Positions 17,777-26,524 of a stretch of DNA of 64,000 nt are shown here, piece after piece. The stretch covers positions 682,001 through 746,000 of the forward strand of contig JABFGC010000001.1 in assembly GCA_013112685.1 (NCBI GenBank), given 5' to 3'. The translations under genes and the position numbers were made by a program. Every line of letters begins with the position of its first letter. The first letter of the stretch is position 1. The stretch is from Chloroflexota bacterium (GTDB lineage Bacteria; Chloroflexota; Anaerolineae; Anaerolineales; Villigracilaceae). Below the pieces are notes generated by a model. It saw nothing but the letters and a program-made list of their open reading frames with translations. It did not search any database and was not told the DNA's origin.

Positions 17777-18358
17777 ATGAAAATTGGTGTCCTCGCCCTG
17801 CAAGGCGACTTTGCAGAACACATTTCCATGCTGAAAAAGATCGGCGTGGAAACGGCGGAAGTGCGTTTGCCCGAACATCTGAACGGCTTGGATGGTCTCA
17901 TCATCCCCGGCGGCGAATCGACGACGATCGGCAAACTGGCGGCGGCATATAACCTGATGGAGCCGGCTTGCGCGAGTTCGGACGGGCCCCATGCCATTTG
18001 GGGAACGTGCGCGGGCGCCATCTTTCTTTCCAACGACATTGGGCGCGACCAGCCCCTGCTCGGGCTGATGAATATCAGGGTGCGGCGCAATGCGTTTGGA
18101 CGGCAGATCGACTCCTTCGAGACCGACCTTGAAATTGATGAGTTGTTCAAAGCCACCGGCACGGAACACCCGTATCATGCGGTGTTCATCCGCGCGCCGA
18201 TCATCGAATCGGTGGGCGGAAACGCAAAGGTGTTGAGCGCGCTGGAAGACGGGCGCATCGTCGCCGCGCAGGAAGGACACCTGCTGGCGACCTCGTTCCA
18301 CCCCGAACTGACAAACGACACGCGCTTCCACGAGTATTTTATTTCTTTGGCAAGTTAG
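17777..18358 (+). CDS. pdxT: Pyridoxal 5'-phosphate synthase glutaminase subunit
   Basis: 193 aa class I glutaminase that supplies ammonia to PdxS. It has GVLALQGDFAEH, the oxyanion loop IPGGESTT, the nucleophile Cys78 in WGTCAGA, and the His-Glu pair in SFHPEL. Residues 64-71 (ACASSDGP) do not match the family's usual L-R-E-F-G-x motif. The other frame there reads LREFGR, so the stretch looks like two opposite single-base errors at GCCGGC and GGGCCC (17962-17990). The protein remains in frame overall. Confidence 0.92.
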   Translation: MKIGVLALQGDFAEHISMLKKIGVETAEVRLPEHLNGLDGLIIPGGESTTIGKLAAAYNLMEPACASSDGPHAIWGTCAGAIFLSNDIGRDQPLLGLMNIRVRRNAFGRQIDSFETDLEIDELFKATGTEHPYHAVFIRAPIIESVGGNAKVLSALEDGRIVAAQEGHLLATSFHPELTNDTRFHEYFISLAS

Positions 18359-18361
18359 CCC

Positions 18362-18411
18362 TTGCCCCCACCCCAACCCCTCTCCCACAGGGAGAGGGTT
18401 AGGGTGAGGGA
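18362..18411. repeat. CCCTC-type palindromic repeat
   Basis: CCCCAACCCCTCTCCC and GGGAGAGGGTTAGGGTGAGGG are inverted halves. Same family as the copies at 25372-25422, 60789-60853 and 62086-62121. Confidence 0.75.
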
Positions 18412-18421
18412 GAATGTTCAA

Positions 18422-19339
18422 ATGACCATTCGTCCTCTCGACCTGCTCGACCTCCCCACCATCGCCCGTTATCGAAACGATGTATTGACGCTCGATAGCG
18501 CGCGGGCGTTGACGCGCGGTCATCCGCTGGGAGCGATGGGACTGCTGGCGTATATCAACCCGGCGCGGCATTTATATGCGGCGATTCGCAACAGCGACGG
18601 TTCCCCCATCCTCGGCGGGGTTATCCACTCGCGCGGGGATATGTTTGCAAAACTGCTTTACCTTGCCCCCTCGTCCAATTTGAACAACCCGCACCTGCCC
18701 GCGCTGATCGAACATCTCGCCGCGCAGGCGGGAACGTGGCAAGCCGCGCATGTGATCGCCGAAGTGGACGAGACCAACAACGTCTTCCCCGCCCTGCGCA
18801 TGGCGGGATTCTCCGTCTATGCGTGGCAAAGGGTTTGGGATGTGAGTCTAATCGAGAAAACGGGAACAGGCGCAGGGTCCGGTTGGAGGCGCATCAAGTC
18901 CGTGGATTTGCCGGCGGTGCAGAGTCTGCATTATCAGATCGTGCCGCAACTGCTCCATCCGATTGACCCGGCTCCGAAACGCCCGAACGGATTCGTCCAC
19001 ACGGAGGCGCGCTGTTTTACGAACGTCACGTACGGCGTGTACGGCATTGTGCTGACTCCGTTGATACTGCCCGACGAAAGCGACGTGAGCGGGAAGATCG
19101 TTTCGCTGGTCGCAAACCTGCCGGACCGCAACGGGCGCCCCGTGTATTTGAATGTTCGCTCGTATCAGGCATGGCTGGAACCGGCGCTTGCCGACCTGGG
19201 CGCAAAGGCTTCGGCGCGGCAGGCGGTGATGGTGAAACATCTGGCGCGGCTGGTGAAGGAAGGACAGCCTGCGCGTGTGGTGCCTGCGAATGCAGGCGTT
19301 CAACCGACGCAAATGAGTAGAATCGATGTTGATGAGTAA
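18422..19339 (+). CDS. GNAT-like acetyltransferase
   Basis: 305 aa. The ATG at 18422 is chosen because the longer ORF upstream is encoded by the palindromic repeat. The first half (MTIRPLDLLDLPTIARYRND, then VIAEVDETNNVFPALRMAGFSVYAWQR) has the N-acetyltransferase pattern. The second half contains another GNAT-like stretch. Substrate unknown. It overlaps the next gene by 14 bp and probably forms an operon with pdxST and the genes up to 20321. Confidence 0.6.
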   Translation: MTIRPLDLLDLPTIARYRNDVLTLDSARALTRGHPLGAMGLLAYINPARHLYAAIRNSDGSPILGGVIHSRGDMFAKLLYLAPSSNLNNPHLPALIEHLAAQAGTWQAAHVIAEVDETNNVFPALRMAGFSVYAWQRVWDVSLIEKTGTGAGSGWRRIKSVDLPAVQSLHYQIVPQLLHPIDPAPKRPNGFVHTEARCFTNVTYGVYGIVLTPLILPDESDVSGKIVSLVANLPDRNGRPVYLNVRSYQAWLEPALADLGAKASARQAVMVKHLARLVKEGQPARVVPANAGVQPTQMSRIDVDE

Positions 19340-19652
19340 CTGGACTTCGTTCAATCATGGGCAGAGCATCGGCACGGTAAGCCCCGAGGGCGGGAGGATA
19401 TTGTACGACGAGGAACACGAGGGCGGCGCGCGCCTCACGCTCAAACGCGGACACGGATATATTTCGGTTTCGCTGAACGTGTACGGTTGGTTCGATCATA
19501 CGCGCTTCTTCAATTCAGACGCCGACGCACAGCGCGAATACCGGATGATGAGAAAAGCCGTCCACGAGATGATGGATATCATCAACAGAGAAGGCGTCAG
19601 CGACCTGAAAATATGGGAAGCAATTTCAGATTTTGTAAGGCGGTTTCCATAA
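19326..19652 (+). CDS. Conserved small protein of unknown function
   Basis: 108 aa, starting inside the end of the GNAT gene and stopping directly before the HAD gene, so tightly packed in the operon. Soluble, with no signal peptide. The middle has RLTLKRGHGYISVSLNVYGWFDHTRFF and the end is helical (MMRKAVHEMMDIINREG). I do not recognise a family. Confidence 0.65.
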   Translation: MLMSNWTSFNHGQSIGTVSPEGGRILYDEEHEGGARLTLKRGHGYISVSLNVYGWFDHTRFFNSDADAQREYRMMRKAVHEMMDIINREGVSDLKIWEAISDFVRRFP

Positions 19653-20321
19653 ATGCTTAGGGCGTTGATATTCGATTTCGACGGGCTGATCCTCGATACC
19701 GAGACGCCCGAAGTTTTGGTTTGGCAATCCATCTACCGTGACCACGGGTTTGAACTGCCCGTGCATGAATGGGAAAAGACCATTGGCGGATACGGCATCT
19801 CGACTTTTGACGCCGCCGAACACCTCGCGCATCTTTCTCAGGGACGGCTGGATCCTGTTTCCTCGAGGCTTCGCTACCGGAAAGAGGCGGATGCGCTCAT
19901 CCATGCCAGCCCGGTCATGCCCGGCGTGATGGAAATCATTCACACGGCGAAGGCGCAGGGACTCAAAGTGGCAATCGGCTCCAGTTCTCCGCACTCCTGG
20001 GTGGATGCGCACGCGCAGCGGCTCGGCATCTTTCACTTGTTCGACCACATCGTCTGCCAGGACGACGTGCCGCCCGGCAGGACAAAACCCCACCCCGATA
20101 TTTTCCTCAAGGCGTTGGAAAAACTGCAAGTCCGAAACACCGAGGCGGTGGTCTTCGAGGATTCGCCCAACGGCGTGCTGGCGGCAAAACGGGCGGGCAT
20201 TTTTGTCGTGGCGGTCCCCAATCCGCTGACGGCGAGGATGAACGTCTCCGGCGATATAACCGTTTCGTCGCTGGCGGAACTATCCCTGCGGGAGTTGGCG
20301 GGCATTATCCAAGTCCGTTGA
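19653..20321 (+). CDS. HAD-superfamily phosphatase, subfamily IA (beta-PGM-like)
   Basis: 222 aa with all HAD motifs: LIFDFDGLILDTE (nucleophile DxD), IGSSS (motif II), K in PGRTKPHPDIF (motif III) and VFEDSPNGVLAAKRAG (motif IV). The cap type and DGLILDTE signature fit phosphoglucomutase-like or sugar-phosphate phosphatases. Exact substrate unknown. ATG at 19653 directly abuts the previous stop. Confidence 0.88.
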   Translation: MLRALIFDFDGLILDTETPEVLVWQSIYRDHGFELPVHEWEKTIGGYGISTFDAAEHLAHLSQGRLDPVSSRLRYRKEADALIHASPVMPGVMEIIHTAKAQGLKVAIGSSSPHSWVDAHAQRLGIFHLFDHIVCQDDVPPGRTKPHPDIFLKALEKLQVRNTEAVVFEDSPNGVLAAKRAGIFVVAVPNPLTARMNVSGDITVSSLAELSLRELAGIIQVR

Positions 20322-20363
20322 CGTTGTCATTGGGCAGATGACGGGGGCGGTATAATTCTTGCA

Positions 20364-22892
20364 ATGCAAATTCCAGACCTGACCACCTACGCATACGAAC
20401 AGGGAAAGCGCGCTCTGGAAAAGCGGGGTGCGAGCGTCTTGAAGGAACACGGTCAATTCCTCACGCCTCCGACAGTGGCTCGTTACATGGCTGCCCAATT
20501 GGGGCGGATTCAAAGCAGCGCGTCCCTGCTAGAGCCTGCTATCGGTTCCGGGGTTTTGGCTTGCGCGGTGATTGAAAGGCTGATGGAAGAAAGAAATCCG
20601 CTTGAAATTTCGATCATTGCTTACGAAACCGATAGGGAATTATGTGCCCTGAGCCGCGAGGTGTTGGAAATTGCCGCCAGGAAGGCGGAGAAACGCGGAA
20701 TAAAAGTTTATTGGCAGGTGTTTCAGGAGGATTTCATAACTGCCTGTGCGCCGGGAGGTCAGCCTTCGTTTTTCGATCCTGTCAATTCGGAAAAAACAAA
20801 ATTCTCCTTTGTCGTAAGCAACCCTCCTTACTTCAAGCTCAATGCGGAGGACAAACGGGTGAAAGCCGTTTCTGGAGCGTTGAACGGACATACCAATATT
20901 TACACGCTATTCATGGCTTTGTCCGTAAAACTGCTCGCGCCGCAGGGAAAAGCCTGCTTCATTGTGCCGCGCAGTTTTTGTTCGGGCGTGTATTTCTCTG
21001 AATTTCGCCGCGATTTGTTGAAGCAGGTTAATCCTCTTGCAGTGCATGTGTTTCAATCCCGCAGCGACGTTTTCAAAAGCGACGATGTGCTGCAGGAGAA
21101 TGTGATTTTTACATTTGAAAAACAGCCCCAGCCCCGGTCGAATCGTTATTGGGCTGGATATATTATCATCTCCTCTTCCAATAAAGACATGACGTTGACC
21201 GATGGAACCATCTCCCGCAAGGTGTCCTTCCGGCATTTTTTGGACGACCGCCAGGGGTTGCTGCTCTTTCGCCTTCCCACCGGGGTTTTGGATGAACAAA
21301 TTCTCGACGCAATGGATGCCTGGGATGGTTCGCTGGAACGGTATGGGCTGCAAGTTTCCACTGGGCGAGTCGTACCATTTCGGGCAAAGGCGTTGTTGAA
21401 GGCAGGGATAAACGGAAACGGCGCTGCACCTTTATTCTGGATGCAAAACGTCAAGCCGTACAAGGTCGAATACCCGTTGGAAAAATTCAACAAACCGCAG
21501 GCAATTGCCCAAAACGATCCATCCCTGCTGATGCCCAATTCCAATTATGTTTTATTGCGCCGTTTCAGCGCAAAGGAAGACAGACGCCGTTTGATCTCAG
21601 CCCCGTTTCTGGAGAGTGAATTTAACTTCAGCCAGATCGGATTTGAAAACCACCTGAATGTGATTTTCAAGAGGAAAGACGTCCTGCAAGTTTCCGAGGC
21701 TGTCGGGCTTTCCGCCGTTCTGAACAGCGCAATTATGGATAGATATTTCAGAATCTTGAACGGAAACACCCAAGTCAATGCGGCGGAATTACGCGCCTTG
21801 CCGCTGCCACCTATGGAAGCCATTCACCTGATTGGGGAAAAAGTGCGGCGGATGGATGAACCGACCGCTGAAACGGTGGATGCCGTCATTTTTTCAACGC
21901 TTTGGCAGATGAAGCTGCTCCCCGAAGAATTTCCGATGATACAGGAGACCAGGATTACCATGGGAAAAATCGAACAGGCACAGGAAGTTTTGGAGGCGCT
22001 CGGTTTGCCATCCGCCCAGCAAAACGAGATTTCGGCCCTGACGCTGCTGGTCCTGGCTCAACTATCCGAAGATACAAAGTGGAAGCAGGCGGCAAGCAAA
22101 CGTTTGCGCGTCCATGATATTTTGGTGGAAATCAAGGAGCGATATGGACGTGAATATGCGGAAAACAGCCGCGAAACGGTTCGCCGCAGGGTACTGCACC
22201 AGTTTGAACAGGCTGGGCTTATCGTTCGCAACGCGGATGATCCTGCCCGTCCCACCAACAGCGGTTTGACCAATTATGTTTTGTCCGATTTGGCGTTGGA
22301 CGCGATTCGTTCCTATGGCTCGCCCCGATGGAAGTCGAAAAGCAGCGATTTCACAACCCGGCAGGGACGACTGCTGGATGTTTATCAGAAAACAAGGGAG
22401 CAAAACAAAATTCCATTGCAGGTCTCGGAGGGAAATATCTATCAACTATCACCGGGCACGCACAATAAACTTCAAGCCGCCATTGTGGAGGAATTCGGTC
22501 CGCGCTTTGCGCCGGGGACGAAATTGATCTATCTCGGCGATACGGCAAAAAAGACGCTGATTCTTGACGAGTCCATGTTTGCAAAACTCGGCATTCCTGT
22601 TTCCGCTCATGGAAAGTTCCCCGACGTCGTTTTGTATGATCCGAAAAAGAAATGGCTCTTCCTAATCGAGGCTGTGACTTCGCACGGACCGATCTCGCCC
22701 AAACGTCACCTGGAATTGGAGAAAATGCTGGCAAAGTGCAGGGCGGGGAAGATCTATGTCACCGCTTTTTGGGATTTTGCCACATACAAGAGATTTGCCA
22801 ATGAAATTGCCTGGGAAACAGAAGTCTGGATCGCCGAAATGCCTTCCCATATGATCCATTTCAATGGGGATAAATTCTTTGGACCCAGATAG
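20364..22892 (+). CDS. Fused adenine methyltransferase / BsuBI-PstI-type restriction endonuclease
   Basis: 842 aa single-chain R-M protein. Residues about 20-330 form an N6-adenine methyltransferase: motif I LLEPAIGSGVLA near residue 56 and motif IV SNPPYF near residue 152. Residues about 540-675 are a helix-turn-helix region like the N-terminal domain of BsuBI/PstI enzymes. Residues about 690-842 match the BsuBI/PstI catalytic domain, with FPDVVLYDPKKKWLFLIEA then TSHGPISPKR. PstI and BsuBI cut CTGCAG, but the specificity here is unknown. The TATAAT at 20351-20356 lies 7 nt before the ATG, suggesting a leaderless mRNA. Confidence 0.85.
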   Translation: MQIPDLTTYAYEQGKRALEKRGASVLKEHGQFLTPPTVARYMAAQLGRIQSSASLLEPAIGSGVLACAVIERLMEERNPLEISIIAYETDRELCALSREVLEIAARKAEKRGIKVYWQVFQEDFITACAPGGQPSFFDPVNSEKTKFSFVVSNPPYFKLNAEDKRVKAVSGALNGHTNIYTLFMALSVKLLAPQGKACFIVPRSFCSGVYFSEFRRDLLKQVNPLAVHVFQSRSDVFKSDDVLQENVIFTFEKQPQPRSNRYWAGYIIISSSNKDMTLTDGTISRKVSFRHFLDDRQGLLLFRLPTGVLDEQILDAMDAWDGSLERYGLQVSTGRVVPFRAKALLKAGINGNGAAPLFWMQNVKPYKVEYPLEKFNKPQAIAQNDPSLLMPNSNYVLLRRFSAKEDRRRLISAPFLESEFNFSQIGFENHLNVIFKRKDVLQVSEAVGLSAVLNSAIMDRYFRILNGNTQVNAAELRALPLPPMEAIHLIGEKVRRMDEPTAETVDAVIFSTLWQMKLLPEEFPMIQETRITMGKIEQAQEVLEALGLPSAQQNEISALTLLVLAQLSEDTKWKQAASKRLRVHDILVEIKERYGREYAENSRETVRRRVLHQFEQAGLIVRNADDPARPTNSGLTNYVLSDLALDAIRSYGSPRWKSKSSDFTTRQGRLLDVYQKTREQNKIPLQVSEGNIYQLSPGTHNKLQAAIVEEFGPRFAPGTKLIYLGDTAKKTLILDESMFAKLGIPVSAHGKFPDVVLYDPKKKWLFLIEAVTSHGPISPKRHLELEKMLAKCRAGKIYVTAFWDFATYKRFANEIAWETEVWIAEMPSHMIHFNGDKFFGPR

Positions 22893-22911
22893 CAATCCGG
22901 GCGGGAAATCC

Positions 22912-24138
22912 ATGCAAAAAAGATTCGTGCTTATCGTGATAAGCCTGCTGGCGCTGGTGTTTGCGGCGTTTTTTCTGGGGAATGGGAAGGGGACATCCCC
23001 GGCGGTTCAACCCACGATGGAAGTTGCACTACCGACTCAAACTGTTGCGCCCGCGCATGCCCCTACGATCATCCCCATCGAGGACAGCCCTCTCAAGAAG
23101 GCGTTGATCGCCGCAGGCGATTATCTCGTCCGCCAGCAATTGGCGAACGGGGAACTTGCCTATCAAGTCAACGTTCTGACCGATGACCGTTCGTCCACGC
23201 CCTCGTACATCCGGCTGGTGGGCGGGACCCGGCTCGCTGTACACCGTCTGCCGCGTCTCCGGCGACCCTTCATTCTGCGAGGCGGGCGACCGCGCGCTGG
23301 AGCATTATCTCATCATGCTATTAACCGACCCGGAGCGCTTCAAAGGTGTTTGTTTGTATACCAACGGGACTTGTCCGTTGGGCGGGGCGGCGGCGGTGAT
23401 TGACGCCATCTACAAACGCTGGCAGGCGACGGGAAGCGTGACGCTGGCGGAACGCGACCTGCTCGCCGCCGCCGTTGACCTGGGATATTTCATCGTCTCC
23501 ATGCGCCGCCCGGATGGCGGTTTCTATCATTCGTTCGACCCGCATTTCGACGGGGCCCGTGGGCCCCCGATTACATTTCCCCGACATTCAACGGAGAAAG
23601 TTTGTACGCACTGTTGCAGTTGTACGAAATGACCGACAACGAATTCTGGCTGGAGCAGGCGCGCGATGTCAATGATTCCCTGCTCGCCCAGCCGGTGACG
23701 GAGGATTACGGTCACAGTTACGCCTTTGCCATGTTCGCCCGCCTCGATTCCTTGACCCAAGCCGACCTGACTTGTGCCAGGCAGATCGCCGACCTTGTCA
23801 TTGCCGGGCAGGTGCGCTCGCTGAACCCGGTCAATTCCAGCATTTCCACGGCGTCCAAACTGGAGGCGCTTTCGGCGCTCGCGCAGGCATTTGTCCTTGC
23901 CGATGCCGACCACGCATGGCTGGAGCGTGAAATCCGCACGTTCATTACGTTTGTGCAGGCGCGGCAGGTGCCTGCCAATGACTGCAATTTCGATATTACA
24001 AAAGAAATGAAGCGGCGCTACGAAGGCGGCATCTTCGGCAGTTGCGACGACCCCTCCATCCGCGTGGACGGGGTGCAGAGCTGGATCAACGGTTTGACGG
24101 CGTATTTGGAATATCAGGGTTTGGCTGGGGAAAAATAA
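22912..24138 (+). CDS. Secreted alpha/alpha-toroid-like protein (two frameshifts)
   Basis: ATG at 22912. The N terminus is a signal or anchor helix (RFVLIVISLLALVFAAFFLG) followed by a Thr/Pro linker. The rest is a repeat-like helical domain (LIAAGDYLVRQQLANGELAYQ, LYTVCRVSGDPSFCEAGDRALEHYL, VDLGYFIVSMRRPDGGFYHSF), resembling alpha-toroid or six-hairpin enzymes. No catalytic residues are assignable. The frame breaks at 23224-23230 (GGGACCC, expected GGGCCC) and at 23553-23566 (two GGGCCC-containing runs). Total about 409 codons. Confidence 0.7.
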
Positions 24139-24161
24139 AAAGGGCTGGGTATAATCACGAC

Positions 24162-25205
24162 ATGGGTTCACAGCAGTCCGTCAACACGGAGGTCAGGAAT
24201 TCGATCCAATGGGTGGATTTTGCGCGTTTCATCGGCGCATTTTTGGTGGTCCTCGCTCACATCACCGGATGGGGAACCGAACCCTCGGCGGCGGGGGCTT
24301 TTTATTACACGGTTTCACGCGTCGGCGTGCCGATCTTCTTCCTCATCAGCGGCTACCTGCTTTTAACGAAGGAGGAAGACCTGTGGACGTTTTTCAAAAA
24401 ACGCGCCGCGAGAATTTTGATCCCCTTTTTGGCATGGTCCATCCTCTACGATGTGCTGAATTCGCAGGCGTTCGCCGAAACCGGCGTGACCCTGGAAGCC
24501 GTCCTGAAGATGTTCATTCGCATCCTGCGCGGACCGCGCGAGGGACATCTCTGGTTCTTTTATTCGCTCATCGGGTTATACCTTCTCACGCCCATCCTGC
24601 GCGTGTTCGTCGCAAAGGCGAAACCATCCGAGTTGTTCTATTACATCGCGCTGTGGTTTTTGGTGGCGCCGGTGTTATACATCGTCGAAGGGCTGACCCC
24701 GTTGAAGAACGGCTTTGAAGTCTATTACACCGGCGGCTACGTCGGTTATTTTTTGCTGGGGTTTTACCTGGGGAAACACGAAACCACGCCGCGCCTGGTT
24801 CGATTTGCGCTTGCCGTATTTTTGGCGGGCTTCCTGTTCTCGTTTGCAGTCTTCCATTTCGATCTGCCGCCGCACGGCAACGAACTGCCGTTTCGCAGTT
24901 ATCCCAGCCTGAACATCATCCTGATGTCGCTGGGGGCGTTTGTCTTGGTGAAGGCAATCGGTGAAAAGGCGCCGGCTCCGCTCCTGCGGTTTTCCGGCTG
25001 GGTGAGCGGCGCGAGTTTCGGCATTTATCTCGTCCACCCATTGATTCTGCGCTGGATGACCGCCTGGTGGGTTTCGCTTGGCTTCGACCCCGCCGCTGGA
25101 AACTCGCTCTTCGTGCTTCCGGTCGTTGCGCTGATTCTCTTCCTGCTTTCGTGGCTGCTGGTCTTTCTCGTCGGCAAAGCGCCGATGCTGCGTTCCGTCG
25201 TTTAA
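24162..25205 (+). CDS. Acyltransferase 3 family membrane protein
   Basis: 347 aa with about ten TM helices. Starts IQWVDFARFIGAFLVVLAHI, the typical first-helix motif with the catalytic His of acyltransferase-3 (OatA/WecH-like) proteins. An RVGVPIFFLISGYLL segment and a C-terminal GASFGIYLVHPLIL segment follow. Members transfer acyl groups to cell-surface sugars. TATAAT at 24150-24155 is 6 nt before the ATG, suggesting a leaderless mRNA. Confidence 0.88.
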   Translation: MGSQQSVNTEVRNSIQWVDFARFIGAFLVVLAHITGWGTEPSAAGAFYYTVSRVGVPIFFLISGYLLLTKEEDLWTFFKKRAARILIPFLAWSILYDVLNSQAFAETGVTLEAVLKMFIRILRGPREGHLWFFYSLIGLYLLTPILRVFVAKAKPSELFYYIALWFLVAPVLYIVEGLTPLKNGFEVYYTGGYVGYFLLGFYLGKHETTPRLVRFALAVFLAGFLFSFAVFHFDLPPHGNELPFRSYPSLNIILMSLGAFVLVKAIGEKAPAPLLRFSGWVSGASFGIYLVHPLILRWMTAWWVSLGFDPAAGNSLFVLPVVALILFLLSWLLVFLVGKAPMLRSVV

Positions 25206-25222
25206 TCCATCACAGACCTGAG

Positions 25223-25450
25223 AGAGCGTTTTGAAATTCGTTTTTAACCACAGATGAACACAGATAAATTGGATTTAAGGATGATTTCATGGAGGTTTTC
25301 ATCAAAATCAGTGTTCATCCGTGTTCATCTGTGGTGAATTCTGATTTATAACTCACGTTACGCAGTTCCTTCTCCCTCACCCCTTCACCCCTCTCCCACT
25401 GGGAGAGGGGACGGGGACGAGGGTGCGTAAGGTGAGTTATAAAACACTCT
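25223..25450. mobile_element. MITE copy B carrying a nested insertion
   Basis: Same 137-bp element as 6351-6487, interrupted after CTGATTTATA by the element at 25351-25436. Flanks CTGAG and CTGAC agree with a slightly diverged 5-bp target duplication. Confidence 0.8.
25351..25436. mobile_element. Nested ACTCAC...GTGAG element with CCCTC palindrome core
   Basis: Ends ACTCACGTTACGCAG and TGCGTAAGGTGAG are inverted repeats, as in 9124-9246. TTATA flanks both sides (25346-25350 and 25437-25441). The core is the CCCTCACCCC/GGGAGAGGGG palindrome. Confidence 0.7.
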
Positions 25451-25452
25451 CT

Positions 25453-25483
25453 GACAGGTTTCTAAAACCTGTCGGGTCTTTTT
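25453..25483 (+). terminator. Terminator of the acyltransferase gene, ACAGGTTT type
   Basis: GACAGGTTT and AAACCTGTC arms with a 3-nt loop, then GGGTCTTTTT. Belongs to the same hairpin family as 45583-45617. Confidence 0.65.
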
Positions 25484-26091
25484 CATCTCCTGTTCAAACG
25501 GATTGCTGCAATCTCGTTCCACAGCAAAACTGCAAACAGGAATCCGTAGAATGCCGCGCCCTTCAGAAAGAACGCAGGAGCGGCGAGCGCGAGAGTCAGC
25601 CAGGTGTAGGCGGCGAGATTCTTCCAGCGCGCATCGTTCCAAAACGCAAAGCCGAGGACGATCATGGCGGGAAACAACGTCAGCCCGAGCAAAACGAACG
25701 ACAGATCGTGCAGTCGTCCATGCCAGGTGGCGGGGTAATCTCGAAGCGTCGGGTCGGTGGGGAAGGCGAGGGCGGCGAGAAATAGACCGGCAAGTACCAT
25801 CAGCGTGGAACCAACTTTGGAAGCAGGAGCAGGCTTGAGGTCCAGATGGAGGCGGACGCCAAAAAGGGACATGATGAGTCCGCTGGCGATGAACGTCGCG
25901 GTCATGACCCATCCGTACCTGCCAAGTGCGAGCCCGCTGGGCCAGTCGAAGGTCGGGTCGTTGATCGGATGCCAGCCGAGGCTCAGCAAAAAATCGTATT
26001 CGACGACGGTCAGCGTGAGGAGGACAGCGGCGAACCAAACGGGACCGAGCAGGATGATTCGATTCACGAAGTGAAATGCGCCGCGCTTCAA
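25483..26091 (-). CDS. DUF998-like membrane protein
   Basis: 202 aa with six predicted TM helices and very short loops, plus a conserved early segment PVWFAAVLLTLTVVEYDFLLSLGWHP. Length and helix pattern fit the DUF998 family. Last gene of a three-gene minus-strand operon (26525, 26102, 25483) with gaps of 10-21 bp. Confidence 0.65.
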   Translation of the reverse strand: MKRGAFHFVNRIILLGPVWFAAVLLTLTVVEYDFLLSLGWHPINDPTFDWPSGLALGRYGWVMTATFIASGLIMSLFGVRLHLDLKPAPASKVGSTLMVLAGLFLAALAFPTDPTLRDYPATWHGRLHDLSFVLLGLTLFPAMIVLGFAFWNDARWKNLAAYTWLTLALAAPAFFLKGAAFYGFLFAVLLWNEIAAIRLNRR

Positions 26092-26101
26092 ACCGGACCC
26101 G

Positions 26102-26503
26102 TTACCTGCTCCACCCGCCGGGCAGGCGCATCACCCCGACGAAGACGAACAGCATGGCGCCGAGGATGCAAAACAGCGCATTGCGGAAGCGGATGGTATC
26201 GGCGGCGGTCTTCCAGCGCGCGGGCAGGTGAGCGAGCGCCACGGCGATGAACATGGTGACGGCGTGTTCGATGCGCACCATTGGGAAGCCTTCGCCGGAG
26301 ACGCCGAAACCGACCAGCATGATGATGCCGAGCGCGGCTTGCAGGTCCATCAAGCCACTGAAGCCCGCGGCGAGACCGCGGTCCATGCCTTTGAAGGCGC
26401 CGCCTCGCAGCCAGCCGAGCGCGAACTTGATGACGGCGGTGACGGCGACAACCACGATCAGCCAGCGCAGATAGGAATGGAAGGGAAGCAGGATGTATAA
26501 CAT
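26102..26503 (-). CDS. Four-helix membrane protein, cytochrome b561-like pattern
   Basis: 133 aa with four TM helices. His residues sit in or near helices (FHSYLRWL at the N terminus and RIEHAVTMFIAVALAHLP in helix 3), which suggests haem ligation, but there is no firm family match. Middle gene of the operon with the steroid-5-alpha-reductase-like protein, which makes a redox partner role conceivable. Confidence 0.5.
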   Translation of the reverse strand: MLYILLPFHSYLRWLIVVVAVTAVIKFALGWLRGGAFKGMDRGLAAGFSGLMDLQAALGIIMLVGFGVSGEGFPMVRIEHAVTMFIAVALAHLPARWKTAADTIRFRNALFCILGAMLFVFVGVMRLPGGWSR

Positions 26504-26524
26504 GACGGGTCTCCAGTTTGAGGT

